The position numbers and the translations under genes were made by a program. A stretch of DNA of 64,000 nt, taken from assembly GCA_023333565.1 (NCBI GenBank), contig JAJKFH010000227.1:1674001-1738000 (forward strand), written 5' to 3'. Source of the DNA: Puffinus mauretanicus. Lineage: Eukaryota > Chordata > Aves > Procellariiformes > Procellariidae. Of the stretch, positions 12,786-27,400 are shown piece by piece (position 1 is the stretch's first letter; every line of letters starts with the position of its first letter). The notes beneath the pieces are model-generated. The model was given only the letters and a program-made list of their open reading frames with translations. It was not told the origin of the DNA and searched no databases.

Positions 12786-14813
12786 AGCTGGGAAAAACAG
12801 AATTTAAAGCCTTAAATAAAGTGTAGAATCATATACAAATAAAGATCAAAATAAGAAAAAAAATCAAATAATAAAGATGAAAATGCTGTTACTTCACAGA
12901 TGGTCAGTGTTTGGGAGTTTTCTGCATCTCTGACGCCCCGGGCTGTGCATCCCCAGCCCAGCCCTTTCTGGAAGGAGACGCAACGTTTGGTTTGGCCAAC
13001 ACAACCCTTCAGCTGCCCCTTTGATTTAAAGACTCATTAACATCGGTGCAAAGCTGCGCTTTCCAGAATGGCTGCTGAGAGCCGTAAAAGTGACTTATGA
13101 AGAAGCAGAAAGGGGGGAAGAGAGGAGAAACCCCACTCAATTCTGCTCGTGGACCTGCCAGCACAACCCCGCTGTCCTTCCCAGGGTGTTGCCCTTGCTG
13201 AGAAAGGGCTGGTGCCTCTGGTATCTGCAATGACCTCGGCTTTCAAAGTTCAGTAAGCTGCTTTCTTTTTTTGACAGTATGCAAAGAAATGGTCCAACAT
13301 GAGCTACTTCAGCACAAATCCCAGGCAATTTTTTTTCCTTTTCATTTTCTCCTCTTTACTCAGCAGAAACCCATATTTCCTTGCTCTTGTATTGAAGAAA
13401 TAAAAACCTCAAGAGCATAGAGGATGCAGAAATTAATAGCTAACCCTTCTCTTATTCCTCGTGGCTCCCCTAACTACTGCCAGCTCAACTTGTGGTTGAG
13501 ATTACAGTGATAAATCACAAGCTGCTCTTTGAAATAACAGCTCTGATTTCACCCAGCGCAAGGAAGGAGAAGGGCCGGCGGGTTGTGCAAGGTGGGCTCC
13601 CCTGGGCTCGGTGGCGGGTTGAGGGGACCCGGAGAGGACCGCACACCTTCAGGCATGGCACTAGCTCATCGTTCGCATCTAGAAACATGAGAGGGAGATT
13701 TCCCCCTGCCCCAGCTGCCGTCCTTATAAAAGGCTGGAGGGGCTGAGCATCCTCTCGGGGCAGGATGAGGCTCAGCCAATTTGCACGGATGCTATCAGGT
13801 GTGTGTGCAATTACAGGGGGATGCTGGGCTGGATGCAAGCCCGGACCTGCTACATGAGGCGAGGTGGCCAAACTCCCAGGTTTTCATCCCCAACAGGAGA
13901 TTTGTGGGTACAGCATGGGTTTAGCACCTCTGGTCCCCCAGAAGGCAGCCCCTTGCCTGGATGGTGACCCCAAAGAACAAACACGGGCAATGCACAGAGG
14001 TGATGGTGATGCCCCACTAAATCCACACACAAGAGCTACGAGGCTCCCACATTTCTCCTGCTGAGCCTCCTTGAGCAGAAATCAGCCCTTCAACATGCTC
14101 AGATCTTCCGTTGACCCGGACTGAGTTTCACCTTATGTTTCGGGATCTTCTGAAACTCGCACCGCGCCCCTATTTTTAGCCTCTCGGTCCCAGCTGCTCT
14201 GGCTGTGAGACCCTCGCAGGACGGCTGCGGCCAGGCGGTATTTTTATGTATTTTTAGCCGTGTCCATCTGCGATGGGCCGGGCTGGGCGAAGGCGCGTGT
14301 GGTTTGAGCATCTGCAAGCGAGACCGGCCAGGCAGGAGGAGGAGAAACGGCTCCAGGGCTTTTTGACAGTGGCCGGGGGGGAAAATGTGGAAGTGGCTCC
14401 TCGATCCTGGGGTTGGGGAGGGTTAAATAAAGAAAAGAGCCGCTATAGCCGGTACGTCTTTTTGGGTGCAGCTGAGACTGAGCTCACCGGTGGGATGTGG
14501 CTATGTAGGACGGGGAACGACGGAGCAGCCCCGTGGCCAAACCCATCGTGCAAAGCCCTAATGGGGCAGAGGGTGAGGATAAGGGGAGACTTGTCCTCTT
14601 TGATATCATCCGCGTGTCTCATCCTGCACCTCCTGGCTCTGCCACAGAAACCTCAGCATCGCTGTTGCATTGCCCAAGCCCTGATGCAACCCGGGGTGCT
14701 GGGGCTCATCCCCCATCTTTGCTTTCCCAGGAGGCACCCATAGGAGATGCACAACCCCGCAGAGCCGATGGCTTCAACGCTTCCCCTTTCTCGGAATAAA
14801 GCATGATGTTTCT

Positions 14814-14862
14814 CCAAAAACAACAGCAACAACAACAAAAAAAAACAACCCCAAAAAAAAGC
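14814..14862 (+). repeat. A-rich (CAA)n low-complexity tract
   Basis: Imperfect CAA/CAG triplets run into A9 and A8 stretches separated by CAACCCC. This is simple low complexity. Confidence 0.7.
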
Positions 14863-17800
14863 AATGCTGGAACTTTTACTTTTTTTGTGCCTTTTTAGGT
14901 GAGTTTTGCTACTTTTCGGGTGGGATTTGGGAAGTTGCGCAGGTTTGGTAGCTTTCGACTTCGTGTTTTCACTTTTTAAAGTCTGCTGTGGTGACTAATA
15001 TCTGCCTGCCCGTATCACACTACCTTGCCCTGGAAATACCCACCGGTATTCGGAAAATTAAAAAAAAAAATCTCCAAAGGAGTCTCTGATTTCCCTGAAG
15101 GTCTCACCAGAGTCCCCAGGGCCTGGCGGGGGCCTGGAGCCCACGGGCTGGGTGCGCCCTGCCTCTGATGTTGGCAGGGACCTGAGCAGCTTCTCCAGAG
15201 GTGGTGGCCAAGGCCAGTGGTGATGCCTCCAGGCATGGACCCAAGCATTGGCCACCTGACCTCGCTGATGCTGCTTCCCCATCACCCAAACCTTCATGGG
15301 GATGTGGAGCCGCCCAGGGACTTCAGCCCCCACCGGGCGATGCGGGTTGCAGCTCAGCATCACCTTCACCAACACCAACCCAGGTGATGCCCATGAGGTC
15401 TTTGGTGGAATCTCCACCCCAAGACCGGTCACCCAGAGCTGCCCAGCTCAGGCCCCAGCGTTTGCACCATCTCCACCGCCCATTACCGCATGGACATCAC
15501 CCCATGCTGTATCACGTGGCGTCCGAGCTTGCCGTGACCCCGCCGCGCGCGCCGGAGCCAGGCTTTCGTACGGCCGCTCTGTGCCACGACGACTGCTCTT
15601 CCCCTTGCCCTCTCCTGCACACTTCCTAGCCCAACAAGAGTGTGTGCTTGTCTTCAAAGCGCAAGGCTCACGACTTATAAATAAAAGAAATAAGGTCTTT
15701 TTCTGTTCAAAATTAGCCCCAGGCAGACAATGTGTACGCGCAGTGAAAGACTCGGTTTCCTGTCTGTTTGTCGAGGCTCCTGACAAGCTTCCTCTGTATA
15801 ACAAACCCGGCCGGAGGGCGGAAAGGGTAAGGACCGAACTGAAACGTGTACAGTGGGATTGCACAACATCCCTGGCCACCGGCGGTCTCTGGGGTTCGTA
15901 ATTTGGGGAGGTCCTGCAGGCTGTGGGTGCAATGTCCCTTCTGCACCCACCTACCCGGGGTAGTTTAAGACCCCAGCAAGCCATCGGCTGCAAACATCGG
16001 CATGGGACTGCGCTGGGGAGGTGCACGCTCTGTCCCGAAATAGTTCGTCGGATCCACAAATGAGTCATTTGATTTCTTGACCAAAAATATCTTCCTTCTC
16101 GACGCATGGGTCTTAATAGGAAGAGCCGGACGCCGTCTGCGCCGGGCGCCGTTCAGTGATGCTGCCTTGGGAGCTGCAGCCAGCGCTGGCGGATCCGTAG
16201 CGCGGAGGATGTTTGGGAGGATAATCCCTGTCGGGAGTGTGGGAAGAGCAAAGCCAGCGCCAAGAATGATGACGCAGCGTTGTTCTTGCGGTATTTCTGG
16301 CCCAGCCAGAAGTGGGAAGTATCAGAAATCTCATGAGACACAGCCTGGCCTTGTGAGATTTCCAGTTATTTTGCAAACCCCCGGAGGCCTGGATTTGTCT
16401 CTGACCTGGTTTTCTCCCTCTTTTTATTGCTTATCCCTGTCAAACTCCTCCTTTTGCCCTAAGGGGATGCCCGCCTGGACGCCCAGCTCTGACTCACTAC
16501 CCCAGTGCCAGTACAAGGACGGGACAGGAGCAAAAGAGTTAATGCATCATCCCACCCTGTAACCTTCTGCACCAAAAAATGGTGAAAAAAAAGGACAAGG
16601 AGTCCCATGGCATTAATAACACCAGCAAAAAAGAAATACATCTCTCATTCACTGGCATACTCGATATGGCAGGAAAAACCCTCCTCCCCAGCCCTGCAGC
16701 TTGTCTGGTGCGGTATTTATTGAATAAACAAAGTGTGGGATGTGAGGAAGCTCCTTCATTACCTGCTAACTCTATTAGGCACATGGATGGGTCCTGCGGT
16801 CCTCAAGCTCATCTCCCGCACCCGTGCCCGGCAGGTCGGGGCTGCGGAAACGCGGGGCACGGCCGCGGGCACCATCCCAGGGTCAGGCCAAGGGAAATCC
16901 ACGCTCCCAGCAAGCAGCATCACAGCTGCAATCCTAGCTCCCCTCCTTCAGAGCACTTATTTCCTTCAGGCCCAAAGATCGACATTTGGGCAAACGGCCT
17001 TTTTGAGTTTTGCTGGGGATGGGCAGAGTTTGAAAATTGCAGACGTGAAGGGAAATCAGAAGAGAAAGCTATCTTCATTTTTTATTCTGAATTTCAAGTG
17101 GACAAAGATGTGTGAACCCTTCGATCACTCTTAGCGTGCATCCAACAGGAGAGTACGCCCTGGAAACGATACCAAGTTTCCCTTTTTAATATCTCCCCCG
17201 CCTCTCATCTCACCCATGCAAACAGGGGTGCTATGCACGCAGCCCGACGGATGAGGCTGCAAACCCTCGATTTCCTCTCCAGTTACGTTTTTGCCACTTC
17301 TGAGCAATCCAGCCCTTGCAGGGGAGAGACGGTGACAGAAAAGCAGCCCTAATCCCAGCAGGGTTAAGCAACCAGCCTGCTTGGGGTGCAACGCAATTAT
17401 TTTGCTGGCGTTCCCCGCCGCGTGCAATGGCACGGAGCGAGCTGCAGGGCTCCCTCAAAACCGGGGACCCACGGAGCCACCCGCTAAGGAGTTTTGCAGC
17501 AAGTCGACGCATTGCCACCCCGATACCCAGGCTATCCTTTGCTGACCTCTCTTCTCAGAGCTTCTCTAACTCCCCTGGGAGGAGAGGGATCTGCAGCCGG
17601 GCACCGCAACGGGTGCAGCTTGGCACGGCTGATGCTTTGCAGCAACCCAACTGAGCGGGGACAATTTATCCCGCTGGATAAACTCCTGGAGAGGTCCCCA
17701 AAGCCCCTGGGGGTCCTGGGGGTGCCCTTATCACATGGCAATGGCCATCGGACACTTAATCACTGTTAAATTCTTTTGAGGTTACCACCGGGGAGAGGGT

Positions 17801-18232
17801 GAGCTGCTGCCAGCGGTGCCCCAACACCAGGCAGCCTCCCAGGAGGAGGGACATCTCTGGGAGGCATGCAGGGCCAGATGGGGGTCCTTTTGGGGTCCCA
17901 TGCACGGAGCCCCGGGGCGGGGGGCACAGCACGTGCAGGAGCCCGGCGCACGCCGGGGCCACGGGACGCTGCCGGCTTCCTGAGCAGAGGGCTCGCAGGT
18001 GCTTCCTCGCCGCCACGCCGCCCGCGGCACCGGCAGCCCCTCGAAGCCCGCGGCGGCTCAGAAATAACAGCGGGATAGGTGCGAGCTGCGAGCATCAGTG
18101 TCAGGCTGGGCGACAGCCTGGGGAAAAAAGGAGGAGCAGTCTCTTTGCCCTGGGGGTTTGCAACTCCGTTTCCTAAGGCAGGGGATGCATGAGATGGCAT
18201 CTGTGCATCTGCCTCCACGCCTCAGCTCTTCC

Positions 18233-18418
18233 TGATTTCAGCAGCCTCAGAAATGCTCAAGTCCTGCAAACTTCCTGGAAATAGCAAATATAACAATAGC
18301 AGTGATGAAGGAGAGGCCGAAGATGTGATTTCAGCCACCTCAAAAACACTCAATTCCTGCAAACTTCCTGGAAATAGCAAATACAACAATAGAGGTGATG
18401 AAGAGGAGGTTGAAGTAT
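18233..18418 (+). repeat. 93-bp tandem duplication, two copies
   Basis: The block starting TGATTTCAGC at 18,233 is repeated from 18,326 with an exact 93-bp offset. A central run shared by both copies (GCAAACTTCCTGGAAATAGC, then AAATA) is identical. The copies differ at a limited number of positions, so this is a fairly old local duplication. The unit is 31 codons long and stays open in one frame (plus strand 18,253-18,438), but the codons look random and no protein family is evident. Confidence 0.85.
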
Positions 18419-21400
18419 GTGCTCAACCCTATTACTAGACACCAGAGAATCCACCCACGAGGAAAAGAAGCTTGACAGCTCGCAGGGCTTTTTGCCCTCC
18501 GAGATCTCACTGCCAGCCCTGAGAAAGACGAAGCAACCGGGGGGTTTTGGGTCGAGCCGGGCGCTGACAGGAAAGCGGCTCACGCCCGACTTCTCGCTCG
18601 GTGAGATGTAAATGAGCCCCGAGGCCGCCAGCCCGGGACCGACCCCGACACCGTCAGTCATCAGGTCTCATCGAGTCACTTTTTCTGCCAGAATTTCTGG
18701 GAGGAAATTCTGATTTTTAAAGCAGGGGCACCCCCAGGTTCAGCGTCCCATGGTGGGAAACCAAAGAGCTGAAATTTCGATAAGAGCAGCGCGATGCAGA
18801 TTAATTAATTCCCGGCAGAGGCCAAAGTCCAAATTCACACCCAAGGCTCAGTTTGCCATCAATCAGAATGGATCTCATCCCAGGGATGTGGCTTATCCCA
18901 GCACACATCCCTGCCTCCTTAGGGAGCTTCAGTCGAGCAAAATAAATATTTATTTGGTGAATTTTGCTGTTCTGTGCACACGGGTTTTGTGCACTGGAGC
19001 TTGTTTGTTTAATTTTTATCTATTTCCTTTTCAGAATTTGGTCTTAAGCCAGAATGCCTCTTTAAGTCAAGGTACAGGAGGAGGCTGTAACACAAGCGCA
19101 CAATAAATAGCTGCAAAAAGGGCAGGGGTTACAGGACGGGGAGGCATTTTCACAGCTTGTTTCAGTGAAACTCCAGGTTTTGCCAGCGTATAAAACTGAG
19201 AGCAGCTCTCGGCGTCGGGGGGAAGAGGCTGGGGATTTTTTTTTGCAGCTTTGTGGATTTTCAAAGCTTAAGCACTCATCTTTTGTAGGCAACGGAGCTC
19301 TTTCAGAGCCAGCTGCACCTGCAGCCTCGGAAGCTGAATCAGGCTCCCAGGCATGTGATGGAAAGATGCTGGTTTGGGGGACAATTGGGTCTGTCCCAAA
19401 TCCACCCCGAGAAAAGCTGGTTGAACATACAGGGCAGCGGGTCTGGCCGAAAGCGGCTCTGATCCCACCAGCCTCCTCTTCTGGCCAAAAAAATAATAAA
19501 ATGGCTAAAATTGCAGAAAAGTAAGGAATAGGAGACATATGATTGACTCACAAATATTTCTCATCTCAAGAAAAACCAGAGGTGTGCTAAAGTCAGCTCA
19601 GATTGGGGTCACGGGTAGAGCGACGGGTCCACGGGCCACCACGGGCACGATGCCCGGAAAGGCAGGATTATCACGTTGTGCCCAGCTGATGGCTCAGGCT
19701 GGACGTGAACATTTACAGCATGCCAATAAAAGAGAAAACAAACATTACAAGTCATTCCCATCCTCCTATTTTAAGATCTGGCCCTGCCCTGAACATCAGA
19801 TCACCTCCCAGGCAAGACCTCAGCATCCATCAGTGACGGCCACGCAAATCAAGGGTGAATTATTAAATTCACCGGGCTCATTTCCAGCCTTACCTCCGCC
19901 GACCATCCTCCGGGGATGATAAGGCGTGCTCGAGGACCAGGTCGTGATGCATCAACTTGTGCTGAATGGCTCCTGGTTGTTTGGAGATGAATGAAATCAC
20001 GGCGGTGCGAGGCGATAACCGGCGCGAGCGGCCCCCGATGATTCAACCTTCAGGCGCAGGCAAGGCTGTCATCGGTCCTGCACTTGGTGCTGCTGGGCGA
20101 AAACGCTCCCCAGGCTGCAGTCATCATTTCTAGCATTTCTGTCATTTCTCACTTTAGAAATAGGCTGCTGCAAACTATATCAGTTTCATAAAAATTAGGG
20201 TGAAATCCTCCATTTTCCTCTATCGTGCTTAAGTGTTTCAACTACTCAAAAGTCAAAGTTAGGAGGGAGGACCAGAAAAGACACGGCAGCCCATGCAGCG
20301 ACAAATACAGCAACCTCCTTTCCTCCAGCAGCAATAACTGCTGCTCTCACTTTACTACAAATATGAAATAATTTCTGAACAAGGCAAAACCAAGGCAAGG
20401 TTTTGCTTTCACGCTCCTGCTTTCACGCCGAGGGCTGCAAACCTGCAGCGTTAGACCCCTACACTGAAATGTAGTTTCAGACTCACGGCAAAAAGAGCTC
20501 CAGGCTAGATGGGCACTAGCAAACCAGCCCAGACAGCCGCCTGCCTGCCTGCTACCCAAAACCTTCCTGCAATGACATCTCTCAGCTTTGTGGCTCATCC
20601 TCGGGGTGAAAAGAAGCTTCACCCAGAAAGGCTGATGGGGGAAAATGAAGAAGGTGGGCTCCTCCATTCACACTGCCCTGGAGCACACCTTCCAGTGCTT
20701 TTTCTAAACACCCCAAACCATTGCCCTCCTTGAAAACCGATTTCCCCCGAGCCGTCGCTACTCTGTATTTCATCAGAGGACACAGCCCCCAGGCAAAGGC
20801 TGCACAGCCAGAGAAAGGGGTTTCCAGGGGGGGGCCGATAGCTGTCCCGGAGGACTTGCACCGATCCTGCCCCGCTCCACGCCACGGCTCAGCTGGGCTC
20901 GATGTTTCTCCTGGGGGACTTGCGTACCGTGACTTTGACTGCCCGGCACGGCAACCTGTAAAGCCCCTTGGTTTCTCACAACCCACGGCGAGGCTATAAT
21001 TATACCAGAATTTCCAGCCTCTTGTACAGACCGAGAGTTTCCCACATCCTCCCCGAGGGCAGAGCCATACAGGCTGGGCACAACAGGTTCGTTTTCCCCC
21101 CCCATTCTTGGCCTGACACTGGCCGTCCTGCCTGAAAGGAGGAGACTCAGCACCATCGCTTGCTGCATCCAGGAAAGAGGAACCGAGTTAGCGCCGTGCA
21201 CCAGAGATGCTCTCGGGCTCATCAGGAGGAACCCAGGAGATTCCTCCTTTTCCAGGAGCGACCAGTGCCGCATCCTGCCTGACGGGGATAACCCCCTCTC
21301 TCCTCTTCCCTCCTCTCTCTGCATAGTCCACCTCTTGGCCATCACTTCATAGGGGCTGGCCACCACAGCCATGAGCAGGTTAAGGACATTAAAGACATCT

Positions 21401-24400
21401 ATGGAGAAGAGCTGTGCTAGGGGCTATGACCCACCATGTTGCAGGCACAACCTGTGGTCCAGGCTGTCCCTCAGCCACTAGTTTTTAGGTTCAGCACAGC
21501 AAGATTCATCTGCCAGGCTTGCTCCTTCCTATCCTGGAGATCTACTGTTGACTGATGTTGGGTGTAGGACCTGGGCTGGGTGGACGTTTGGGGTGCCTTG
21601 GTACGGCAGATGTTCACCCTTCTCTGTTGACTTCCTTCCACCAGCTCCTCCTTCACTTCATCAGTGACGAATCTTTCCCCCATCTGTCCTCATCCCTCAC
21701 TTTCCCCCACCTATTTGATCTCCTGCTTGGTGGTGAACACCACAGCCCACCTTTCCCACCTTCCAACCACAAGACTCCTTCTTCCAGTCTTTCCTTGCCC
21801 TTGCTGGCAACACCACGAGGAAACATTTCCCATTGCCTTTTCCTTCCTTGCGTGAAGTGCAATCAAGTCGTCCCTTCCCTTCTCCACCTGAAAGCTCACT
21901 GCCCCAGGAGACAGAGCTGCGAGGCTCTGCCCATCTCTTCGTGGAGCGGGTCTGCTCCAGACCTCAGCGGCAGTGGTGGTGAACATTTAGGAGCAAAGAG
22001 AGAAAACCCCAGAGCAGGAACTTGGGTAGAAGCAGTAAAGCAAACTGACAAATTCTAAATATTTGGGATTTTTATGAAAAAGGTGTCCAGACTTCCTCCA
22101 AAATAAAAACAAACTATCTTTTCTGGGGCAGAGGTGTAAAAACATTCCCCAGACTGATCCCTCTCTCTATTTTCTGGCCGTGCTCACTGGGAAGACCAAC
22201 CTGCAGACGTGCCGCTTTTTGCGCCCTGCAGACGTGTCCATGAGCCAGATTTATCTCGGGGAGAAGTGGTTACTTCTCGAGAGAAATACAGAACAGAAAG
22301 ATCCAGGCGAGGGAATCACTTGTTTTGAACCACCGTGCTGCTTCCACATACCTCGGTCCCCCCACCCCACGCCTCCCCCGGGGGCTGCAGCGCCCGGCTG
22401 ATGGGGATCCGCTCTGCCATCGCTGTGCAAAAAATGGGGAAACGCTGATTTTGGTAGGAACCTCACCAGGAGCTCAAGAAGTTTCGGGTCCCAGGGTGGA
22501 TTTACATGGCGTTGTCCTAAGGTGCAAGGTTAGGTGGGGAATGGGGCTGTTTGGTGCGGGAAGAGACCAGGGTTGAACAAGGAGAAGGGCGTCCTTGGAT
22601 TAACCAGTGGTGGTGACTTTGCTGGCATGGAGAGACCAAGGTGACTTTTGGTGGTCTCTGGACACGGCTGCTGCAGCGTGGTATGGATGGAGACTTGGCT
22701 CCGGTGCATCGAGGCATCTGATGCCAAGGAAATGTGTGTTTCCTTTACAGCCTCGGTGAGCAAACAGGTCATTACTGAATTCCAACTCCAGTTTCTGAGC
22801 TGGAGCTCAGCACCAGGCTAAGAGGTAGATGCAAGCCCCGATCACAGCCAGATCCAAGCGCCACGTTCAGATCAGCTGGAGGCTGCCCGGTGACTGCTGT
22901 TTAAGGGACGTCGCTGACCTCACCCTCCAGCTGGGTGATAGAATTTGCTCCACACACCTCTCCCTGTCTAAATACAACGGCCCTGCAAGCGTCTGCACCG
23001 CACAGCTGCTTCTCACGGCACTCGGCTTGCGGGTGAGGGCAACCAGGAGAAGTCCCGTCCACACACTTCGCTCTCCAGTGCAATGGAGACCGCGCTGCCA
23101 TCTGCTCTCCCTCAGCCTCGAGTTACAAGATACACACTACATTTTTTTTTCTTAAGGCAGCTGAGCTCAGTTTGGCTCGGCAACACCCGGCCTTGCAGCA
23201 GAAAACAGTAGATATATGGAAGCAGTGCAGGATTCCTGGCAGCAGCTCCCACACCCGTGCACCGTCCTCCAGCACCTCCCGCAGTGGAGATGCAGGAGAT
23301 GAATTGGGGTAAAACTCCCTTTGAAGCCCACCAGAAGAAGAACCAGGAACCGTAGCATGCTGGTGGTCGATGTTATTGAAATCCACAGCCTACTTTCTCC
23401 AAAATTCAAAATCATGTTATCATTTGCGGTTCCCCGTAAAACATACGGCACAAATAAAGTTTTACATAAGCCATGTGAATTATACTCTCAGTGAGAACTG
23501 GAGCAACTCTTCTGAACACCCAGTTACTCTCACCCATTGGGGGGGGAAGAAAGAAAAGGAATATTTCTCCAACTTGGAGCATTTTTTTAATTGCTACAGT
23601 ACAAAGATCTCTTCGTGCAACAGCCTGAAATGCCCTTTTTCTTCTTCCCGTTTTCATGAGCATTTTAGGGCTGAGTTGATGTTCTTCCATCTTACTCTTC
23701 CGAAGAGGAATAGAGGCCCAGGTTATCCGGGTGGCTTGTGACTCACACAAAAAGCTATCTGATTGTATTTTATGGTTCCAGCCACTTCGATGCATCAGGG
23801 TGTTTGCGTTACTGCAAGCAAATCACACGCACCAAAAATAGGCTCAGAGCAGGACACAACATCTAGGCACATGCAAACTCGGGGGGAAGGGAGGGGATTT
23901 CAGCCTGGACCTTGGTTTCACAGACTTGGTGTCATAATAAACCCAAAGGTCTGACAAAACAAAACAAGTATCGCCATATTTCTTCTCGTCCCTGTGTATT
24001 TTTGCAGCTGTGGCTTGGGTGGAGCCTGTTTTCATGACCTTGTGCCTGGTGTTATGGCAAAGACTTGCTGGAGGAAGAGGTCACCTGTCAAAAATGGATT
24101 CAGAAAAATAAGTGGCTGTCATGCTTGCTGGAGTTTGGGATCTCCTTTCCTCTGCGCGAGACCTTTCTGCGGCCAAGTCTAGCTTGAGGAAATCGGCAGG
24201 CTGGCTGCCTTCCCAGGCTTAGATCCTGCAACTTCAGCCTCCTTGCCCTCGGCTTTTCCCAATGCCTCCTCTCCCTTCTTCTCAGCCAGCCCTGACGGAG
24301 CTGAGATGCCCAGAGCTGATGAGATGCCTTCGGACCGTCCCTCCCCTCCCATTCCCTGCACAGGTCTGACTTATGAGAAGCGTGGTTTGATGCATGAACC

Positions 24401-27400
24401 ACGTCCCACCAGCCGTGTAGGGTGACCATCCAAAGCAAGCGTGAGTTGGAAGTGCCACATAACGCCAGTTTGAGCACTGAGCAGTCACACCTCAAACAAC
24501 GGTGTAAGTCCTTTGAGCTCCACCAGAGACAACTCTAGGTGGGTTGTTCTGCCAGGCTTCCTTCACAAGGCATCACTGAGGTGTCATTGGTGTTAAGACC
24601 AGCCAAGGGGGTACAAACCCCTTGGAGAGGGAGGTACGAGCCCCCATGCAGCTCTCCTGCCTTCCTGAGGGCAGGGAGGACATGTCCTGCCGCTGGCGAC
24701 CATGCGAAGGAGGGTGCTTCCCATATTACGACACGCTCGCAGGAAGAGCCCAGAGATGCTCGTCGTGGACAGGCTGCTGTGGGGCATTGAGCAATCAAAC
24801 CAGTTGGAAACTCTGGTGTCTAGAAATAAAAAGCGACTGTTTGTTTTCTAACGCCTATAGGGGCCGGTGGGGGCCCACGGCAAGCAGCAGCAGGTTGGAG
24901 GAAGCAGCTGTAGCTGGTTTGTGTTGTATTCCTGAGCAGTTCAACTGTGAGCTGGGACCTGCGACTGAATTGTGGTCGTCTCTCTGCGCAGAGCACTTGG
25001 CCACCAGAGCTGGATGGAGATGGCTGCAGAGCTTTTCCTGTTTCTCCAGGCTGAGATGGGCTAAATCTCAGGAGCTTTAGCTGGACTGGAGCTCTGGATC
25101 CAAACCTCACCTTCCTTTTCCCCAGTCCAGCAAGCCTGTTCTCCATGCTGGAGATTTGTCACCAGGTAACTCCTCACACTGTATTTCAAGCGTGTAGGAG
25201 GGATGGGTAGAAGCTGATTGTCCTCATAGACACTGAATTCTGCTCCTGAAGCCACACGCAGTGGTCCTTTTTGCATTTGTTGAAGGGCACGTCATGGGAA
25301 ACTACCAAAGCACATTAAGGGACAAGACGGATAATGCTGCAGGATAAAACCAGGCTCATTTTGTCCCAAGGAAAATGTTTCCCAGTGGCACAACTGCCTT
25401 CCAGCCATGACAAATCTCAGGAATAAGGTTGGCTTTGAACCTAAATAACACCCCAAGTCAGTGAGCAAAACATCAGGTGGGGGCTGCAGTGTTTGTTGTC
25501 CTTTGCAGCACCCAGAAATCAAAGTCCTCCGCTGTACACCATGGAGTAGATGTCTTTATGTTGGAAGACCTTAGAGAAGGGGTCAATAGAAAATTCCCCC
25601 ACATTGTCTGCCCTGGTCGATATGAGGATTGGATAAGCACACTGCTGCTTCCCAAACATGCTTGAGGAGATCCATGTATCTCCTGCAAGGAAAGGTCAGT
25701 CTTCTCCATGGAAACCAAGCTACTATCTCCTTTCCATGTGAAACTTTTGCTCTGCCCTTTGGCTCCTGAAGGCAGGAGTTTAGCATGGGCATCTCCCAAA
25801 AAGTACCTTCCCGTGCCTGCAGGGATTGCAGCCCTCTCTGCAGGAGCAGTAGGACCCGGTACCTGCGTCGGCCTTCCCGGGAAGCAAGGAAATATTTCCA
25901 CATCAGGTGGGAGTTTGATGTCATTACTGCTCCAACTCAAACACAGGCTCAAGGTGTAGGAAACCACATTTGGACAAGCAGCAAGCGTTTTGGGGAGGAC
26001 AGCCTTTGAGCCTCTCATTCATGCTACCCACAATCCTGCTACACCAGTGAGGATCATTCATTGGAGCGGATGCAGCCTGTGCCACGGACGCTGTATGCAG
26101 TGGGCACTGCATCCCCCGGATTTGGGGACGGGACCCTCACCTGAAGACCTGGGCCACTGTTGGGACTTGTCAACAGATGAGCCATTGACGAAGAAGAGCC
26201 GACACCAGACGCCGAGGTTTCACTTCAGTGAGGCCATAGAGAAGAACCCAAGTGAACAGAAACCAACGAAAGTATTTGAGTCCCCGGTCACCCAAAACCA
26301 CTAAGATTTGGCGCAGCTGCACCGAGCAGCTCACCGGAGCTGCCGGGGACCAGGCGAGGTGCAGGGATGGGTGGCCAGGATGCAGCCGCTGCCTCCGGGT
26401 TGGGGTGCTCCTGGACACCACCAGCACCAGCTCCCCAGCCGGGGCGGTGGGGACGGCATCACCCTGCCTGCCTGGCCAAGAGGTTTGCAGGAAAAGTATG
26501 AGATGTGCAGAAATTCCTCCTGGTTTTTACAAAGGCCACCGTGAGTCTGGGCCAGAGCATCCCTTAGTGAGATCTGGCACAGTTACCTCGAAACTTGTTC
26601 CCGTCTGCCGGAGCATCTGGTTCTTTGTCCGTGACTGAGCATCGGCCTCGGAGGCTTCTCTCGTGTTGGATTTTGGGGGTGGGACAGAGCTGGGGAAGTC
26701 CAGCTTGGGCCAGGCGTTAGGCACAAACCCAACTGCGAGTTTTACCTGAGCCCTGAGAAAAAAGGGGATCCCTGCCCACCGTCACGCACCCCACCGCATT
26801 ACCCTTCTTGCATCCCACCTCTGTCAGAAGACCCTGTCCCATGGTTTCCTCCCCAGTCCCTCCACACCCACCAGTTGTTCCCTTTTGGACATGGCTTGGA
26901 AGCTGTTCAGGACAGGAGCCGTGCTGCTGGTTTTAGGGAGCGAGGCGCAGCACCGTCCCCAACCGAGCTCTGGGCTCTGAGGCACGATGGTAAGGCTAAA
27001 AATAAACAGTGCAGCCGGGTCCAACAAAAGGTACCTCTGCTCCCCACCGCTCTTCCGCGGTCTTGGGGTGGAAATTGAAAGAGCCCTGAATACGTAGCAG
27101 GTGGCTCCAGGCAAGCACAAGATGGTGGTTTCTGAGGAAGGACTTGCACCAGGACATCTGGGGAAACCGCAAGTGGTGTTTATGGCGTCCCAGCCTGCAG
27201 CCCATCATGTGTTTCACAAGTGGGCACGTGTTGTTCCAGCGCAGACCGCAGCGGGTGCCTTGCTCCCACCTCTCCCCCGCTGGCTCCCCCCACCAGGCAC
27301 CTCACCCGTGGGAGGTGAGTCTTCCTCAAGCTCTGAGGGAGCACAAAGGACAGGATTCAACCCCGTGGGGGACACGGCAATGGCCCTCAGGAGGAGCAGG

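Larger units (their letters stand above)
9900..18230. other. Intergenic DNA downstream of IRF8, middle part
   Basis: No supported gene. AT-rich blocks at 9.9-10.7 and 12.2-12.9 kb alternate with GC-richer, proline/arginine-coding noise at 14.2-18.1 kb. Landmarks are poly-T tracts (11,790 and 12,367), an AAAGC microsatellite (12,763) and an A-rich CAA tract (14,814). An AP-1 site at 16,061-16,067 is followed by ATTTG. Open frames such as the one at 15,201-15,629 on the plus strand have no recognisable domain and overlap open frames on the other strand. Confidence 0.55.

Noticed and set aside
16061..16076. TGAGTCATTTG considered as a second AP-1/IRF composite
   Set aside because: On the minus strand it reads CAAATGACTCA, one base off the GAAA half-site, so it is only an AP-1 site. 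Such sites are common by chance.
25473..26018. 181-codon minus-strand frame, considered as a retroviral or gene fragment
   Set aside because: No reverse transcriptase, gag, envelope or host domain could be recognised, and the plus strand is also open in parts.
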